DNA from: Polytrichum commune
Lineage: Eukaryota; Streptophyta; Polytrichopsida; Polytrichales; Polytrichaceae
Direction of reading: 5' to 3'
Length of the DNA stretch: 64,000 nt
NCBI GenBank assembly: GCA_950295325.1
Contig: OX485809.1
Span: 40,393,081-40,457,080 of the forward strand
Program-made: the position numbers and the translations under genes
Shown here: positions 1 to 12,871 of the stretch, piece after piece
Position numbering within the stretch: the stretch's first letter is position 1
Layout of the letters: the number at the start of each line of letters is the position of its first letter
Notes under the pieces: model-generated
The model's database searches: none
Told to the model about the DNA's origin: nothing
What the model saw: the letters and a program-made list of their open reading frames with translations, nothing else

Positions 1-1458
1 TGTAGGTGCCTATCTCCGCCCTACGTGGGCCCTCTGCCCCCCCCCCAAATCCCGCTGCCCTGGAGCCCTGCCCGGGGTAGCTGCCCCCTTAAACCTAGGC
101 CGTCGATGGATCCCGGGGGCCTCCATGGCCCAGATTCAATCTGCGCCTGGGGCCATGGAGCGACCCAGTGACATGGCTGCGCGGGGTCCACCTCGCCACA
201 CATAGGTAGGTAGGTAGACATGTAGGTAGGTAGATATATAGGCAGGCGGGTTTAGTGGTAGGAGAGGGGCGTTGCGTGCTCTAGTGCTCCAGTCATTTTC
301 CTACCTACCATAGATTCTAAAAGCCCCTTGTTTTGTGACCTCCCCTCTTACCCACTTCTTGTCCCTTGTGACACAAAACTCATCCACAATTCATCCACCC
401 CCCCACACACAGATATATATAAAAGAAAACATTAGGGAGCTACGATTGTTTTCTTTACGCTTATTCTAGTATAATGATATGGTGGAGAATGCAAACCCTT
501 TAATGTGAAAGTGTTGAGCCAACTATGTAGGATGATTTCAATGTGGATGGAAGCAAGAGCCAATTCCCAATCCAATCCAATCCACATAACTTTAGTTAGG
601 AAAAAGAATCAAAGTATGGTCATGAAGTATCTACCTCCTTACATACCTCCCTCACTACATCTTTACTTCTTTTCCTTGTGACTTTCCCACCTACTTATAG
701 ACAATGTTCTAGGTTCAACGTTAACACAATGGGAGGACCTATGTGATCACTTAAAACATGAAATAATCTTCACTTATGACATCTTATAACATCTACATCC
801 AAGCTCCGAATCCAAAAATTGAAATGACAAATCACGGTGATTTGCATGTGTTCCTTAACCAAACGAAACAATTCCCAATCCAATCCAATCCAACATTGTA
901 TGTGGAGTTCATTTGAGTGAGAAATAAAAATAGAGTCTGGCCTCGACCGACCGACCGACCTACCTACCTACTTCGTCCTTGCGACCTTCCCTACTCTGCG
1001 GCCGCAGTCTCTTGCTTGAGGTTCCGATTCGAGGTGATTCTACGCGATTCTTGACGATCTTTCACTGTGAGTGGTGGTTTGTGGAGCTTCACCGCGGTCT
1101 ACGCAACTGTAGGCCTGCGACGAATCACAGACTCGCCGCTCTCTGGCGACTCCTACATTCACCTCAAATTAACTTGCACTCCTCAATTTACTCAACTCTG
1201 GTCGCGGTCACCATGGCGTCGCTCAGATTTGGGTTTCTGTAAGTAGTAGCACGACCACTACCAGTATGGTGGGTTGCGTGCACTTAATAGGTTAGCATCA
1301 TCACCTACTCCCTTGCTTCACGCCATCGCCATCTGCGTCCTCCGTTTCGTGTGCTGCTGCTTAGATTCCATCCAACTCCTTATGTTTCGTCTATGTGGTC
1401 ACCACCACCACCTTCTTCCTCTTCTTCAGCTGGTGCTGTTTCTTCTTTTTCTTCTTTG
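1..1458. other. Non-coding region upstream of ctpA-like gene
   Basis: No gene is supported here. The stretch holds short simple repeats: GTAGG-type at 205-232, and CGAC- and CTAC-type at 945-971. The string CCAATCCAATCCAATCCA occurs twice, near 567 and 874. Apparent reading frames at 979-1682 start with non-ATG codons and overlap one another, so I treat them as promoter or leader sequence. Confidence 0.5.
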
Positions 1459-2068
1459 CTTGTCTCCTGGGTTTCTTTTGCTGCGAGGTCTTGCCCAGGA
1501 GCAGTAATCCGAGGGGAAGACGTGGTGGGGGCAGGGTTGGTTGTGGTTTGAGGAAGTTTGAATGTCTGTTAGGAGTTTTGAGGATCGAGGAACAAAATCA
1601 CGTGCAAGCTCCTGAAAAGTTCGTTTTTCTTGTCTTCTGGGCTCCTTTTGCTATTGGGTCTTGCCCAGGAGCAGTAATTTGAGTGGCAGAGGTGGTGGTG
1701 GTGGTTTGGGGGGGGGGGGGGCGCGGGTTGGTGGCGGTTTGAAGAAGTTTGTAATATTTTAGGTGTTTTGAGGATCGAGGAATGAAGTCTCTTGCAAACT
1801 CCTAAAATCCTCATTTTTCTTGTCTTCTGGGCTTCTTTTGGCGTTGGGTGTTGCCCAGAAGCAATAATTTGAGTGGCAGGGTTGATGGTGGTTTGAGGAG
1901 GTTTGAAATTCGTAGGAGTTTTGTGGATCGTGGGGTTTAGGAGGCTCAATTTGCTTGTCTTCTGGGCTTCTTTTGTTGCAATACTTTGAGTGCCACAGCT
2001 GGGGGGCCACGGTTGGTGGTGGTCTGAGTTTTTGAGAAATTTTGAGGATCGTGGGTTTCGGAGGTTTG
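1459..2068 (+). repeat. Four diverged tandem repeats upstream of ctpA-like gene
   Basis: Four units each begin with CTTGTCTYCTGGG, at 1459, 1629, 1819 and 1954. Each continues with a TTGCCCAGRAGCARTAAT core (missing from the last unit), a GGTGGTTTGAGG stretch and GTTTTGAGGATCG. The units shrink toward the gene, at about 170, 190, 135 and 115 bases. The last ends about 12 bases before the first in-frame ATG of the protease gene, so the array must lie in its promoter or 5' leader. Whether it affects expression is unknown. Confidence 0.75.
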
Positions 2069-2080
2069 TTGGGAGTCATC

Positions 2081-5000
2081 ATGAACGGCCTTCATGCGCT
2101 GGGGAGTGGTGTAGCACCAGGTTGCAGCATATCGCTGTTGAAGTTAACCCCAAGTAGCCATCTGGGGACGCCACTGAACAGCTGCAACACTTCTGGGCTG
2201 GTGCCGAAGGGAGCCTGCAGTTCGGTGAAATGGCGCCGACGGGATGTTGTAATGGCGAGTCAGAGATGGCAGGGGGAGGAAAAGGAGAAAGATGGGCCGA
2301 TGACGGCAAGGCTATGGAGAGCCATGCAGGGAAGCACAGCAGGAGTAGTAGTCGCCACTGGTGCAGCTCTTGCCATGTGGGCACAGTCATGTGCACCTGC
2401 TGCGATGGCGGAGACGTTCACGATTACCTTCCCGGGCTCACACATCGGAGAGGTGAGAAACTTGGAATTTTCTTTCATGCCATGTGATTCCTCCAGGTTT
2501 GTTAGGGAACTTGCTGCTCGAGTGTTCAATCACATCCCCGGCCTCTCAAGAGACATCTTAAGATTTATTCTAACATCATCTAAGTTTCATGGGATCTAAG
2601 ATGCCATCAATAAGTTGTGAGATTTACAGAAGAGACAACATTTACGATCATCTTCCCGGACTCGCACATTGGAGAGGTGAGAAACTTGAGAAGAAAGTAA
2701 GGTGGAGGGCTAGCCACACATAGCTTGAGCTCAATCTGGAAGGTAAACAATTTGGACCTTATACATGTGCTTCAAATGGTGGAGCTGTTGGTTCCTGCTT
2801 ATTTTGGATGGATTATGCAGTTTAATCCCAAACTTTATGAACTTGTAGTCATCGGACTTGATTGATATGACTACAAGTTCAAGTTTGGGCATGAACTTGG
2901 AAATCAATGCAAAAAGAAAGTGGGGACCAACCTTGAGACAAAGCTCCACCATCCTAGGCAAACGCAAGGGCTCGAATTCTCTTTTACCTTGCCCCACCAA
3001 CCTTGCAAGCTTGAGCTTGAGCTCAAGTTGTGTGTGGCAAAACCCCATGGGTCAGAGGTTATTGCTTGCTAAGGATTTGAAGGATTCTTTTTCATGCAGG
3101 TGAATGCTGTGCAGCGAACTTTGGTCGAGGCTTGGGGAATTGTTCGGGAGACCTACGTAGATCCCACCTTCAATAATCAAGGTATCTCATTTCCTCCTGC
3201 TTTGGCGATCCATTCTGTGTCTTGGAAGATTGTGCTTGCAGAAGAACCAACCTTGGGGTCAAGTTTTTTTTGCGAGTTGCTCAAGTGGTTGCTTGTGAAG
3301 TCTTCATGTGGGACAAATTTCAAGAGTGGTGTATTTGTCTTGTACTTGCTCTTGATACATTTGTTGTCGCCAGATTGGGATCTGAAGCTACAAGAAGTCC
3401 TGGGCGAGACTTTGAGCGTAAAAACCTCAGAAGATGCGTATGGCAAGATTCGCAGTATGCTTGCCACTTTAGGGGATCCCTTCACTCGAATTGTTAGTCC
3501 TCAGGTAAGGATATTGTTTGGTAATTTATTTCATGCGTCTCTTTGCCTACAAGAGAGCGAGATCATCTTGGCTGATGTGTGGGAAAGTAGATCTAATTTA
3601 GTATGTGTATCTCTGTAGGAATATGCAAGCTTTCGGATCAACAATGAAGGTGCTCTGGAAGGAGTGGGTTTGCTTATTGCTTCAGATCGGGACTCTGGGC
3701 GCTTGGTAAGTGGCTCCATCTTTCTTATTGTCCTGTTCATCACGAGCTTGTGGGTGAGATTTTGGTCCGAGGAGCTGAACACTCCCAGTTGAGTGAGTGC
3801 TTCATGGGTTTATGTTTGCCCCAAAAGGTGCTTCATGAATTGTCATCTGAATTTCTGACTGTAACCATGGCCTTGCAGGTAGTGCTTTCTCCAATAGAGG
3901 GTGGTCCTGCTCAGCGAGCAGGAATATTGTCTGGTGATGAATTGGTGCAAATTGACAGTAAGCTTCATCAACTCTTTGAACTTTTCATGCAGTCACAAAA
4001 TGAGACAGGGTTGCGTTTGTTGTACCACATAAGAATGGCATTTAGTGTAATGGGTTGTCTTGTTGTGAGTCAGTAAGCAATTTTACTACCAATTGTAATG
4101 TGCATTGTCTACGTTTGCGTAAAAGGTGATGGATTTTGGCAATATCTGATGTACTGCACTGACAACACAAACTCCATCTGTTGTACTGCAGATGTGGCAC
4201 TTGCAGGCATGAATAATGAGGAAGTGGCTACCAAGCTCCGAGGACGTGCTGGCACCTCTGTCACTTTGAAAGTCCGCAGAGCTGTGAGTATGATAAAGTT
4301 TGGTCTTTTTCTTCATCTCTTTCTTTATGTTCCTGTAAATTGAAGTCTAGGGATTGCCTCTGTTTCCTTATGGTACCTTGTTCAATGGATTTTTGGGACT
4401 TCAATGTTTTGGTTTCTGTTTATGGAAATGTTCTGTATCGTAATTGTTATAACGTCCTGGTCTCAGGTGAACGGGACAACGGTGCCTGTGCCTGTGGAAT
4501 TGACTGAGGTAACATTACAGCGGGAAACGATACTACTTTCTCCTGTATTCTCTGCAGTTATTCATCATGCGTCACCCAGTGGCCAAGACATGAAGACTGG
4601 CTATGTTCGCTTGTCTGCATTTTCCCAGGTTTTTCTTCAAACTTTCTCTTGCAGATTCATTCTAGGGTTGCGATTTCATATTTCTGAATGCAAAGATTTA
4701 GAGATTTTTCTTGTAATCTCAATCCTTGGAGATAATTGGATGAGGTGTCAAGATTCACTACCAGGGTAGAGCTGCAAGTTTGCAGACATGAGTACTTGTA
4801 AGTATGTAAGCTGGTATTTTGGTGCTTACAGTACTCAGTGTTTACTCTTGGGTGAATTTGGGATTTTAGAATGCTGCAGTCGACATGGAGAAAGCAATCT
4901 CAGAACTGGAAGATGCAGGGGTGGAGTCATACATTCTTGACTTGCGCAACAATCCAGTATGCTTCCTCTTCATATGCAGCATTCAATCACAAAAGGCTTT

Positions 5001-6054
5001 GTAACAGATCTGTGTTGTTGGCAATTGATTCAGGGTGCCCACTATATTGTGAATGTTCTTAGATCTGGATAAAAGGTCGTCCTCAGGATATATGGTTAGG
5101 CTAACAAGTTCAGAGTACTTAAGTCACCATGGTGATGTGCAGGGTGGACTAGTGAAAGCGGGCCTTGATGTGGCACAAATGTGGTTAGATGGGAACGAAA
5201 CCCTTGTCAATACAATAGATCGAAATGGATTTACGCAGCCAATCAACCTAGTGGGTGGCCATGCTCTCACCCATGACCCCTTGGTCGTACTTGTCAATGA
5301 GGGGAGTGCAAGTGCAAGTGAGATACTAGCAGGAGCCCTGCATGACAATGGCCGGGCTGTTCTAGTTGGAACAAAAACATATGGAAAAGGGAAGATACAG
5401 GTATGAAGTTCTTTGCGTTGTTGTAAGGCTGATGTGCATGACTTACAAGCATTGTTTTTGGATGTTTAGGAAAGAGTAAGATGAGTCCAAATTTGAGATA
5501 CCCATAAGGAAATAAAACAATCTATATTTCTCTACAGCTCAGGTTTGAAGAAGCTTTCTCAGATTACTGTGACAGTAGGAACACAACAGAGGATTCATAT
5601 GATCGACTCAAGCATTGAGGTTATATGTCGTAACAAATATGAACTTCATGTCACAACTACAAGGGTTAGTAAGAGGACTGTCTCTGAATGAATGGGTGGA
5701 CACTTATGATTGGAATCTCATGGTTTATATGAAACTCAACATGAGTTAAACATACCACTTGTTTAGCCTATTCTTTATGTCGATGTTGTTTCTTATATGT
5801 CTTGCTTTGCGACTTTGCAGAGTGTTACAGAGCTTCGAGATGGGTCAGCACTCTTTGTGACAGTTGCTAAGTACTTGTCACCTGCACTCCACCAGATTGA
5901 TCACATTGGTATTGCCCCTGATGTGAAATGCACCCCTGATGAAGTCGTACCAGTTTCATCATCAGGTGGTGGTAGCACCACAACTACAGGAATTCTGTCA
6001 CTGGATGGTGACTCATGTATCATAACAGCCGAACACCAGTTGGACCTCCAATGA
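2081..6054 (+). CDS. ctpA: Chloroplast lumenal C-terminal processing protease (CtpA/D1 protease family)
   Basis: Ten exons: 2081-2452, 3100-3181, 3374-3504, 3619-3705, 3879-3957, 4192-4283, 4467-4628, 4870-4956, 5143-5400 and 5821-6054. They total 1,584 nt and encode 527 residues with phase kept throughout. The first exon has a transit-peptide-like N-terminus and a hydrophobic stretch ending ...APAAMA, fitting thylakoid-lumen import. A PDZ-like segment follows ([19 protein letters not shown]). The S41 core carries [15 protein letters not shown] and GTKTYGKG. The predicted catalytic Ser421 and Lys446 are 25 residues apart, as in known D1 proteases. The family trims the C-terminus of photosystem II D1 so that the Mn cluster can assemble. 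I chose ATG 2081 because the upstream in-frame start is TTG. Identification to family is firm; the CtpA paralogue is uncertain. Confidence 0.92.
2632..2689 (+). pseudogene. Duplicated 3' end of ctpA exon 1 inside intron 1
   Basis: This segment copies the last ~42 bases of exon 1 plus its splice donor (2411-2465) with a few substitutions. It reads GAGAC-ACGAT-TTCCCGG-CTC-CACAT-GGAGAGGTGAGAAACTTG, so a second intact-looking donor lies 233 bases downstream of the real one. It could act as a decoy donor or a cassette-exon remnant. Confidence 0.75.
2827..2889. repeat. Short inverted repeat in ctpA intron 1
   Basis: CCCAAACTT...AACTTGTAGTCAT is followed after a ~14-base loop by ATGACTACAAGTT and CAAGTTTGGG. 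This gives a hairpin of about 22 paired bases with a four-base bulge. No function is implied. Confidence 0.7.
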
Positions 6055-8106
6055 GGTTACCACAATTTGTTGACATTACAGCACACGCAAGATTCATGAA
6101 AGGGTGCATAAGAACAACCTCCAGTTGTTCTAATCTGGCCCCAGGTGTATATATGTGTACAGGATTGGGTTCAGAATGGGTGTTGTCTAGATTGTGAACT
6201 GATACAATCGGATGCACTGCACCTCTGTACGTAGTCATTCATTTATTGGTGTGGATTTGAATTTGGTATCTCTCTGTAGTGCCAAACTTCCAGCTTGTCC
6301 ATATTGGGGCATACATTCTTATGTACATTACAATTGATACTAATCATTGTTTCATTATAAAATTTAAAAGGTCTTGATTTATTGTAATACTGGCTGTTGA
6401 TCAGGACTTGGAACTCCCATTGCTATGTACTTTCCAATCTGTAAATGCTGGTGATGGGGCTGGAATTGTAACCCTTCAGGTGGAGGGATTAGGTTTTGGC
6501 ACATATCGTAATTGGGGTTTGCTCTATTCTCACAATGGAATGATTTATAGTGTTATGGCTTTCCTGCTGTCAGGTTGTCGGTGGTACAGCCAAGTATGGT
6601 GTACACTGTTATGTTCCAGATAAGTGCAGAGTTTTTTTTGACTTAGTTTGAGCTACATTCAATCCCACTTGTTCTCCTGTTCATCCTTCCCAGAAGTTCA
6701 GTGCTGAGAGAACCTAGAAAATAGACATGCTTCCCATGCAGGCAGGCTAAATGCAAAGAATACTGAGCACAGTAATCTCTGAGGAGTAGTTATATTTTGT
6801 GGATGAATTCTGGCAGACCTGCCATTCCCCCTAACACATACTTTTGTATGTGTTTTGACTCAAATCATTGACATTCAGTCATTTCTGCAAACCCTTGAAA
6901 CTTTTCTAAATTATCATCATTTTGTGCATCCACGGGAATGTAAATATAATGTCGTTGATGAGGATTACTGTGAGTCAAAGCCTAAGTAACTTGAGATTTC
7001 CTTGTGGTAAGAAGACCTGGAAACGGTAATTGAGCACTTATGCACATGAAGTTCAACTGCATGGGTCAATGCTTGAATGCTTTGAACCTGAGAAAAACAG
7101 TTTTTTCAGATACTCTTAGATATGTGATTCATATACTAGTAATGTCCAAATAGGAAATGAAAAAAAATGCTTGAATCCAAGAGAAACAAATGATAAATTC
7201 ACTGCACTATGCAAGAAAACAAGAATATAACTCTTTATGCACTGTGATAACAATATGTCAAGATTTTTGAAAACTAGGCTTATGCTCTAGTACTTGATAT
7301 TGCAGTATTAAATGTGCCCTCTCCTAGAGATGACAACAAGCAGTTAGGGCAGTTGGAAAGCCAAGGACACTTAGAGGTCAATCCTACATGAACACAGAGC
7401 TTTGGCATTCTGGATTGCCTAACCAGTGTTCTTCACCAATCAACCTTTGTCCCTTCAATTTGTACGTAGTACTCGTCTACCAGGAGGGGCCAATGCTAAA
7501 CCTCCCTAGTTCTGGATCAGTATCTTAGATAAACCCAGTCAATGCTCTTAAATTAGGGTTTTCTTGATTAAAATGTGTAGGGCTAAAATTTAGACTCAGC
7601 CCCCAAAATCGTCCAATAAACCCAATTTTAGATTTTCGCAAAGTTGTTCACAGGTGGTCCTGGGATTCATTAGGACAAACTAAAAGCTGGTCTCTATGTA
7701 CTCGACAACGATATTCTTGGGAACAAAGCAAACTTATTACTTACATGAGCACTATGAGGGACGGGAGGAGAGAGATGAGCTCAAATCTTCAAATTTCGTA
7801 GATTTGACAAGAGAGGGGAGAGAGCGAGAGGCTGAGATCTACGTATGCGGTAGATTCTAGGAGAGACGAAGAACACGAGAGGGACAGAGAGAGAGCGCGC
7901 GCGAGCTTGAAACCCTAGAAACTCTTTCGCCATAGCCATGCGTACTTCCCGCACCATTATGGTTACGTTGCGTTGCAATTGTTGCGGTTTCGGGTGACAA
8001 GTGCATCACATCGATCCCTTGTAGACGTATCTTTACATCTGGCGATGTAGATGGTGCCTCTTTATTGTTATTGTCGGAGGCGGAGGTTTCTTCTTCGCAC
8101 GCATGC
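6055..8106. other. Intergenic region between ctpA-like and Ada1-like genes
   Basis: The stretch after the stop is AT-rich and holds no conserved reading frame. The first few hundred bases are probably 3' untranslated sequence. From about 7755 to 7915 it becomes GA-rich (GAGAGAGA and GCGCGCGC runs), typical of a plant promoter or leader, and probably belongs to the Ada1-like gene downstream. Confidence 0.5.
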
Positions 8107-8160
8107 ATGTTCCGGGAATCACTGTCATCATCCTCCCATCGCAGCATCATCGTCAACATC

Positions 8161-9976
8161 ATGCCTCCCATGGCACAGCCGCATCAGCATCAGCAACGGC
8201 TCCCTCGAGTCAATTTGCAGGAGTTCAAGTCCATGTTCTTGAAAATCTTGGGCCCCGCGAAGGAGTCTCATTATTCTAGCCTGCTTGCCCGGTTTCTAAG
8301 CTTCCGGCTGTCCAAGGAGGAGCTCGATAGATTGGTCCCCTCGACAATCGGCAAGGAGAATGTTGTCCTGCATAATTCGTTCGTCCGGGCGATTTTTACC
8401 AATGCCACCTGCGCTGAGCCCCCCGCCCCTCCTTCCTCAACGTTTGACCCATCCAAACCCTTGAAAGGTTTGTGAAACTCCACAATTGGCTTTAGATATG
8501 AATATGTCTGCATACGCATTTGCTTCTGAAAATGCAAGTGTTGACGTTGTGAGGAAGGTGTTTGTGTATAGCGTGAAATATAGGCAAGTGATGTCTCTGT
8601 ACATGTGATTTGATCATCTTTTGTGTCTTCCAAGGTTTCTGGATAGAATGATTCAGTGCTTTATGGTCATTCTTTTCCAATCCACAAGCTGGTTCTTTAA
8701 CAACCTCATTGTGTCGGCAATAAATATGGGCAACGTATGCCTCCACTCTATGCAGTCGTTTGATCATCTCTTCTGTCTTCGATGGTTTTTGAATAGAATG
8801 ACGTAGTACCATATGCTTATTCTTTTTGAATCTACAAGGCGGGTTTCAGCGACCTCATTGTGTCGGTGAGATACTTATAAGATTTGGAATAATGTAACAG
8901 CATCTGCTGCAGGTGTCCGGCGGAAACCAAGTACACCTGTATCAGGTGGTGATGATTCCCCACCTTCGGGTTCATCAGGACTTCAAAGCGGTCGATCAAA
9001 CGGGGATGGCTTTGGAGCGTCTCCGCGTAAAGGACGCTCAGGCATCCGTGACAGGAAAGCGGCAGAAAGGCCTAGTCCACTTGGCAATCATAGGGGGGAG
9101 GCTTCCACAGCGTTGTTGCAGGGTAGTGAAGACGAAGCATCGAGGGTTTTGGAAAATGGGCACCATGCTCTTGCAGATCTTTCAAGGCCACTGCAACAAT
9201 CACAGTCCACCATTGAGCATTCAAATCAGGATGCCTGGACCAGCCTCCCACCTGCAAAACGAGCTCGGAGCAGTGATTATCAAAATTACAGCGATTACCC
9301 GAATTATGATGGGAAATCTGAAGCTGATGTCCCAGGTGCAGATGAAGAGAAAGAAGATGAAGAGGATGATCAGGGGACTCTTTGGATGCCCTCTCAAGGT
9401 AGGGTTCCTTTGGGTATCCCATTCTGTAAACCTAGCGCAGGGGGGCCAGCTATGGCGCCAGCAGTGTGTATGCCTCAAGGACCCATCACACATTCGTTGC
9501 TTGGGTATCCTTTGGATGGTGAGTGCAATGACACCATTCTGCCAGATCCAGAGGCTTTGAGACAACGTATGCAACAGGGTGTTATTATAGAGAATGGTTT
9601 GGATGGCTGTGATGCGGACTCTCCAGTCATAGTTAGGGTAGCGCTTGAAATTTACTTACAAAGAATACTGAAGACTGTTATTGAGCTTATGCAATCAAAG
9701 CGGTTGACAAACAAAGAGACTCAAGGTTCTCCCAAGGACATTGGCAGTGCAGAGAACACGTACAGTAAAGAAGGAGGTGTTTTCCGACACGAAAGACTTG
9801 TGAACGGGGTTTTGGCAGGGGAGGAGAGACTTTCTCAAGGAGAAGAGATGGCCACAACAAATATGGTCATGCCGCTGGATTTCTATGTGGCTATGGAACT
9901 CAACAAGAAGTTATTTGGAGATAACTACCCCATGCTCTTGGAGAAAGCCTTGCTGCGAGTTTTCTGGGAGCAATAG
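8161..9976 (+). CDS. SAGA complex subunit, Ada1/TADA1-like transcriptional coactivator
   Basis: Two exons, 8161-8467 and 8913-9976, join in frame (AAA G|GT) and encode 456 residues. The N-terminus has VNLQEFKSMFLKILG, then YSSLLARFLSFRLSKEELD and a conserved NVVLHNSFVRAIFTNAT. This is the hallmark of the SAGA-Tad1/HFI1 family, in which it forms a histone-fold-like core contact of the SAGA acetyltransferase complex. The middle is low-complexity and acidic, with an NLS-like PPAKRARSS. The C-terminus reads LDFYVAMELNKKLFGDNYPMLLEKAL, similar to other plant family members. ATG 8107 is also in frame and would add 18 residues; I chose 8161 because homology starts soon after it. The product should be nuclear. 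Confidence 0.85.
8610..8872 (+). repeat. Tandem duplication in the intron of the Ada1-like gene
   Basis: Two diverged copies (about 8610-8724 and 8758-8872) share TTTGATCATCT, GAATAGAATGA, a TTATTCTTTT-like run and ACCTCATTGTGTCGG. The intron is 445 bases long and mostly made of this repeat. Confidence 0.65.
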
Positions 9977-11470
9977 ATCTCTCGCATAATCCCCCCTTGC
10001 CATCATCATCATCTGTATGTACCTGTATGAAAGTAGAGCCTTGTGAACAAATGACTATTTCAGAACCTCTGATCAGTCACAAGTATCCAGGTTATCTAGT
10101 TATGAAGGTTGGAGTGGGGCTGAAGCACCTTTAGTATTCTGATAAGAGGGTTGTGGTCTCTCTACAAAACCAGTGGTGTTCAAAGTAGAAGAGACCAAGA
10201 GGAGCGGCAATGTTGTGCCAAGTTCAGGTTCATCTTGTAAAGGACAAAGATATTGTCATGAAATGCATTCACATGTTTCCTGAGCAATTGGGTGATGCCA
10301 AAGGTTGTGGTTTAGAATCCTCTCAATTCAGACGCCGTCACCCTTAACTAGCTCCGCAATTCAGGCTCTTGAGCGTATGAGTACTGCTTTTGGTCCAGAG
10401 ATTTGCGATTTTGTTCTGCCTACTAGCATAAATAGTGGTGGTAGCTCTTTTCTCATTGACTGTAGCAAGTACTATTTCGGGCAAATGTGACACTTGTATT
10501 TTATTACCAGATTACCTCACTAATTGTAGTGTTGCAATCATGAGCATGCAGCTGTTGTATTCAGTTTTTTTTTAAATTTAATTAATTTTTTTTTATCATT
10601 AGTTTGCATTTTCTTTCATAAACCATCAGTAGTAGATGTCAAGCCAAAGGGATTTGGCACATTGTGAATGTGTGCATAAGCCACACTGTTCATATTGACA
10701 TGTCAAATTGACCGCTTCTAAGTGGTTGTGGTTAAAGTCATGAGCACAGGTTGGGTAATGAAGTTGTAAATATGAGGAACCAAGCCACGAACATTTCTGA
10801 TAGAAGGTCTTCTGTATCATTCTCAGTTGTCTTCAGCACTTTGTCCCCACTTGTGCTTCTACAGAAAAAGTTTGTAGAATGGGAAGTGAGGAAAATGACA
10901 GGCACGAGGCAGTTCTCAAGTATTGTTGTCCTATAGCTTCTCTGAGGGTATACCTTAATTGTTAATTCATGCTCCTGTGTTTATGTCACTGGAATGCTTT
11001 TGGAGCGTATCTAACCATTTCTCGATACGCGCACATGAAATTATGCACCCTGCACTTGGTAACCTTGACTTTCACTTCATTATTTTAATTCGAATCTCAG
11101 CTTGGAAGTAGTGGCATGATGGACAGTCAGCCTAATCGCCATGTCCATTTGCAGACCAATACAGTACTGCCTGCTGAGATAGCTAAATAAATAACTAAAT
11201 AATTTTCAGATTGAAAAATGAAGAAAAAAGAACCTTGAAACTCTTTCTAAAACTGTTCTATCAACAGAATTTACTCGATATGAATATACTTATTACTAGT
11301 CATAGACAACAAGGCCAGAGTCTCCTGGTATCCAACAAGACTGTTGTTTGAGAACTTCAACAATCATTTCAACACAATTTGAGAAAATGTATCATGCTAG
11401 GGCTTAGGGTTCTTGTGATACGTTGGGGTTTAGGGTCTTTGAGAAAATATGTCAATACATAATTTTTATA
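9977..11470. other. Intergenic, no gene seen
   Basis: Probable 3' untranslated sequence of the Ada1-like gene, followed by AT-rich DNA. Only short unconserved reading frames occur. Confidence 0.45.
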
Positions 11471-12296
11471 GTAGGGGCATCTATTCCCGATCAGGATCCA
11501 ATTGGCTATCTATAGGGTATTGGAATTTCGATTAGGCTGGGACTTAATTTTGATCAAGTCAACACCAATAGTACCATGATGCATTGTCATGGTTTTGAGT
11601 GCTGAAATGAGGAGGAATGAGTGCTTAAAATGAGTAGTTTTGGCAGACTCTAGCCGTAGGTAACATGTTTGGGCCAACTTTTGGCTTTAAAAATTCACAG
11701 TTATTTTAATTTAAGGAGTAACATTATCAAAAAATTGTATTCCTCTTAATTTCTATCTTCCTACACAGGAAAAAAATTGCACCACCGTATACTTCTCCAT
11801 ATATGATGCAAAATCTCTTAAGTGATTGGTTATGGGCGCCTTTACTCTAGTTTGAGAAATGAGAATGTTGCTTAGCACCTCATAGATTGTACAATCTTAC
11901 TCATAGATTGGAGGCGCCCATAACTAATCATTCAAGAGAGTTTGCACCAAATTTGGACAAGTATAAGGTGGTGCAATTTTTTCTCGTGTAGGAAGATAGA
12001 ACACAGGATGACTGCAAATTTTTTGGTAATTTTATTCCTAAACTTGAAATTATTGTGATTTTTTGAAGCCAAAAGGTGGGTCAAACACATCACCAATGTC
12101 TACTATAGCCTGCCATGACCGCTCATTTTAAGACAAATTCCTCCTCACTTTAACCCTTAGAAACTATGAAACGTGAAAGCTTATTTTACCCACCCACGAA
12201 AAGAAATTACTGAAATCAATACCACCCTGATCGAAATTATGACACCTTGTAGATTTTCCCCCGATGAGGTCCTAATCGGGAATAGGTGGTCCAACT
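11471..12296. repeat. Long foldback (inverted-repeat) element, ~0.8 kb
   Basis: The left arm (about 11471-11870) is repeated in reverse complement in the right arm (about 11895-12296). Shared blocks in order from the outside are CTATTCCCGAT.AGGA, AATTTCGAT.AGG, GAGGAGGAAT, TTAAAATGAG, CTTTTGGCTT, TTCTATCTTCCTACAC, TTGCACCACC.TATACTT, and TTATGGGCGCCT near the centre. Divergence between arms is obvious but the match runs nearly end to end. No coding capacity was found. It fits a foldback or long-TIR MITE whose transcript would form a long hairpin. Confidence 0.8.
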
Positions 12297-12871
12297 CTAG
12301 TCCTCTTTGCTTGCTATCTTTAAAATGTGCAAGTGTCATGGTGGAGCATACGTAGGCTTTTCTGACTTAATGTCGGGTGATGTAAGCCTTTAAATTCCAT
12401 GGGATTTCGTCGTTTGCCTTCAAGTTGTCAAAGATCACACACACTGCATCAACCAACAGGGAAACCCGACCTCTAGTCATATGAACTGCTTGAAGTTCAA
12501 GACTTTAGGGAAATTTTCGTTCATTCCAGAGAAGTCGATGAAATATACCTCAAATCAATAAAGAAAAACCGAAAGATCACGACTTGTAACCGGTTGGACT
12601 TGGAAACACCAGGATTTTGACTAATTATGCCTGAAACTCTCCTTGGACACTACCCTGCATCGCAACATTTGTGCTAGTATGTAAGTTATAAGTACGTGAA
12701 CATCCTTCCATAGTCAAATCAATTTTGTCATCTCTGCACTTAATCCTCCAAGAAGTGGAGAACAGGGCAGTGCAGGAGGGTTAACTTGCATTTTATTTTA
12801 TTTTATTTTTTCCCTTTGTTATAGTTATCAAAAGACATGATTTGATCCTGCCATGGAAACTAATAAAGAAC
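12297..12871. other. Intergenic, no gene seen
   Basis: Ordinary AT-rich sequence between the foldback element and the solo LTR. Confidence 0.4.

Noticed and set aside
979-1682. Small overlapping frames upstream of the protease gene
   Set aside because: Several rely on non-ATG starts and overlap the tandem repeats.
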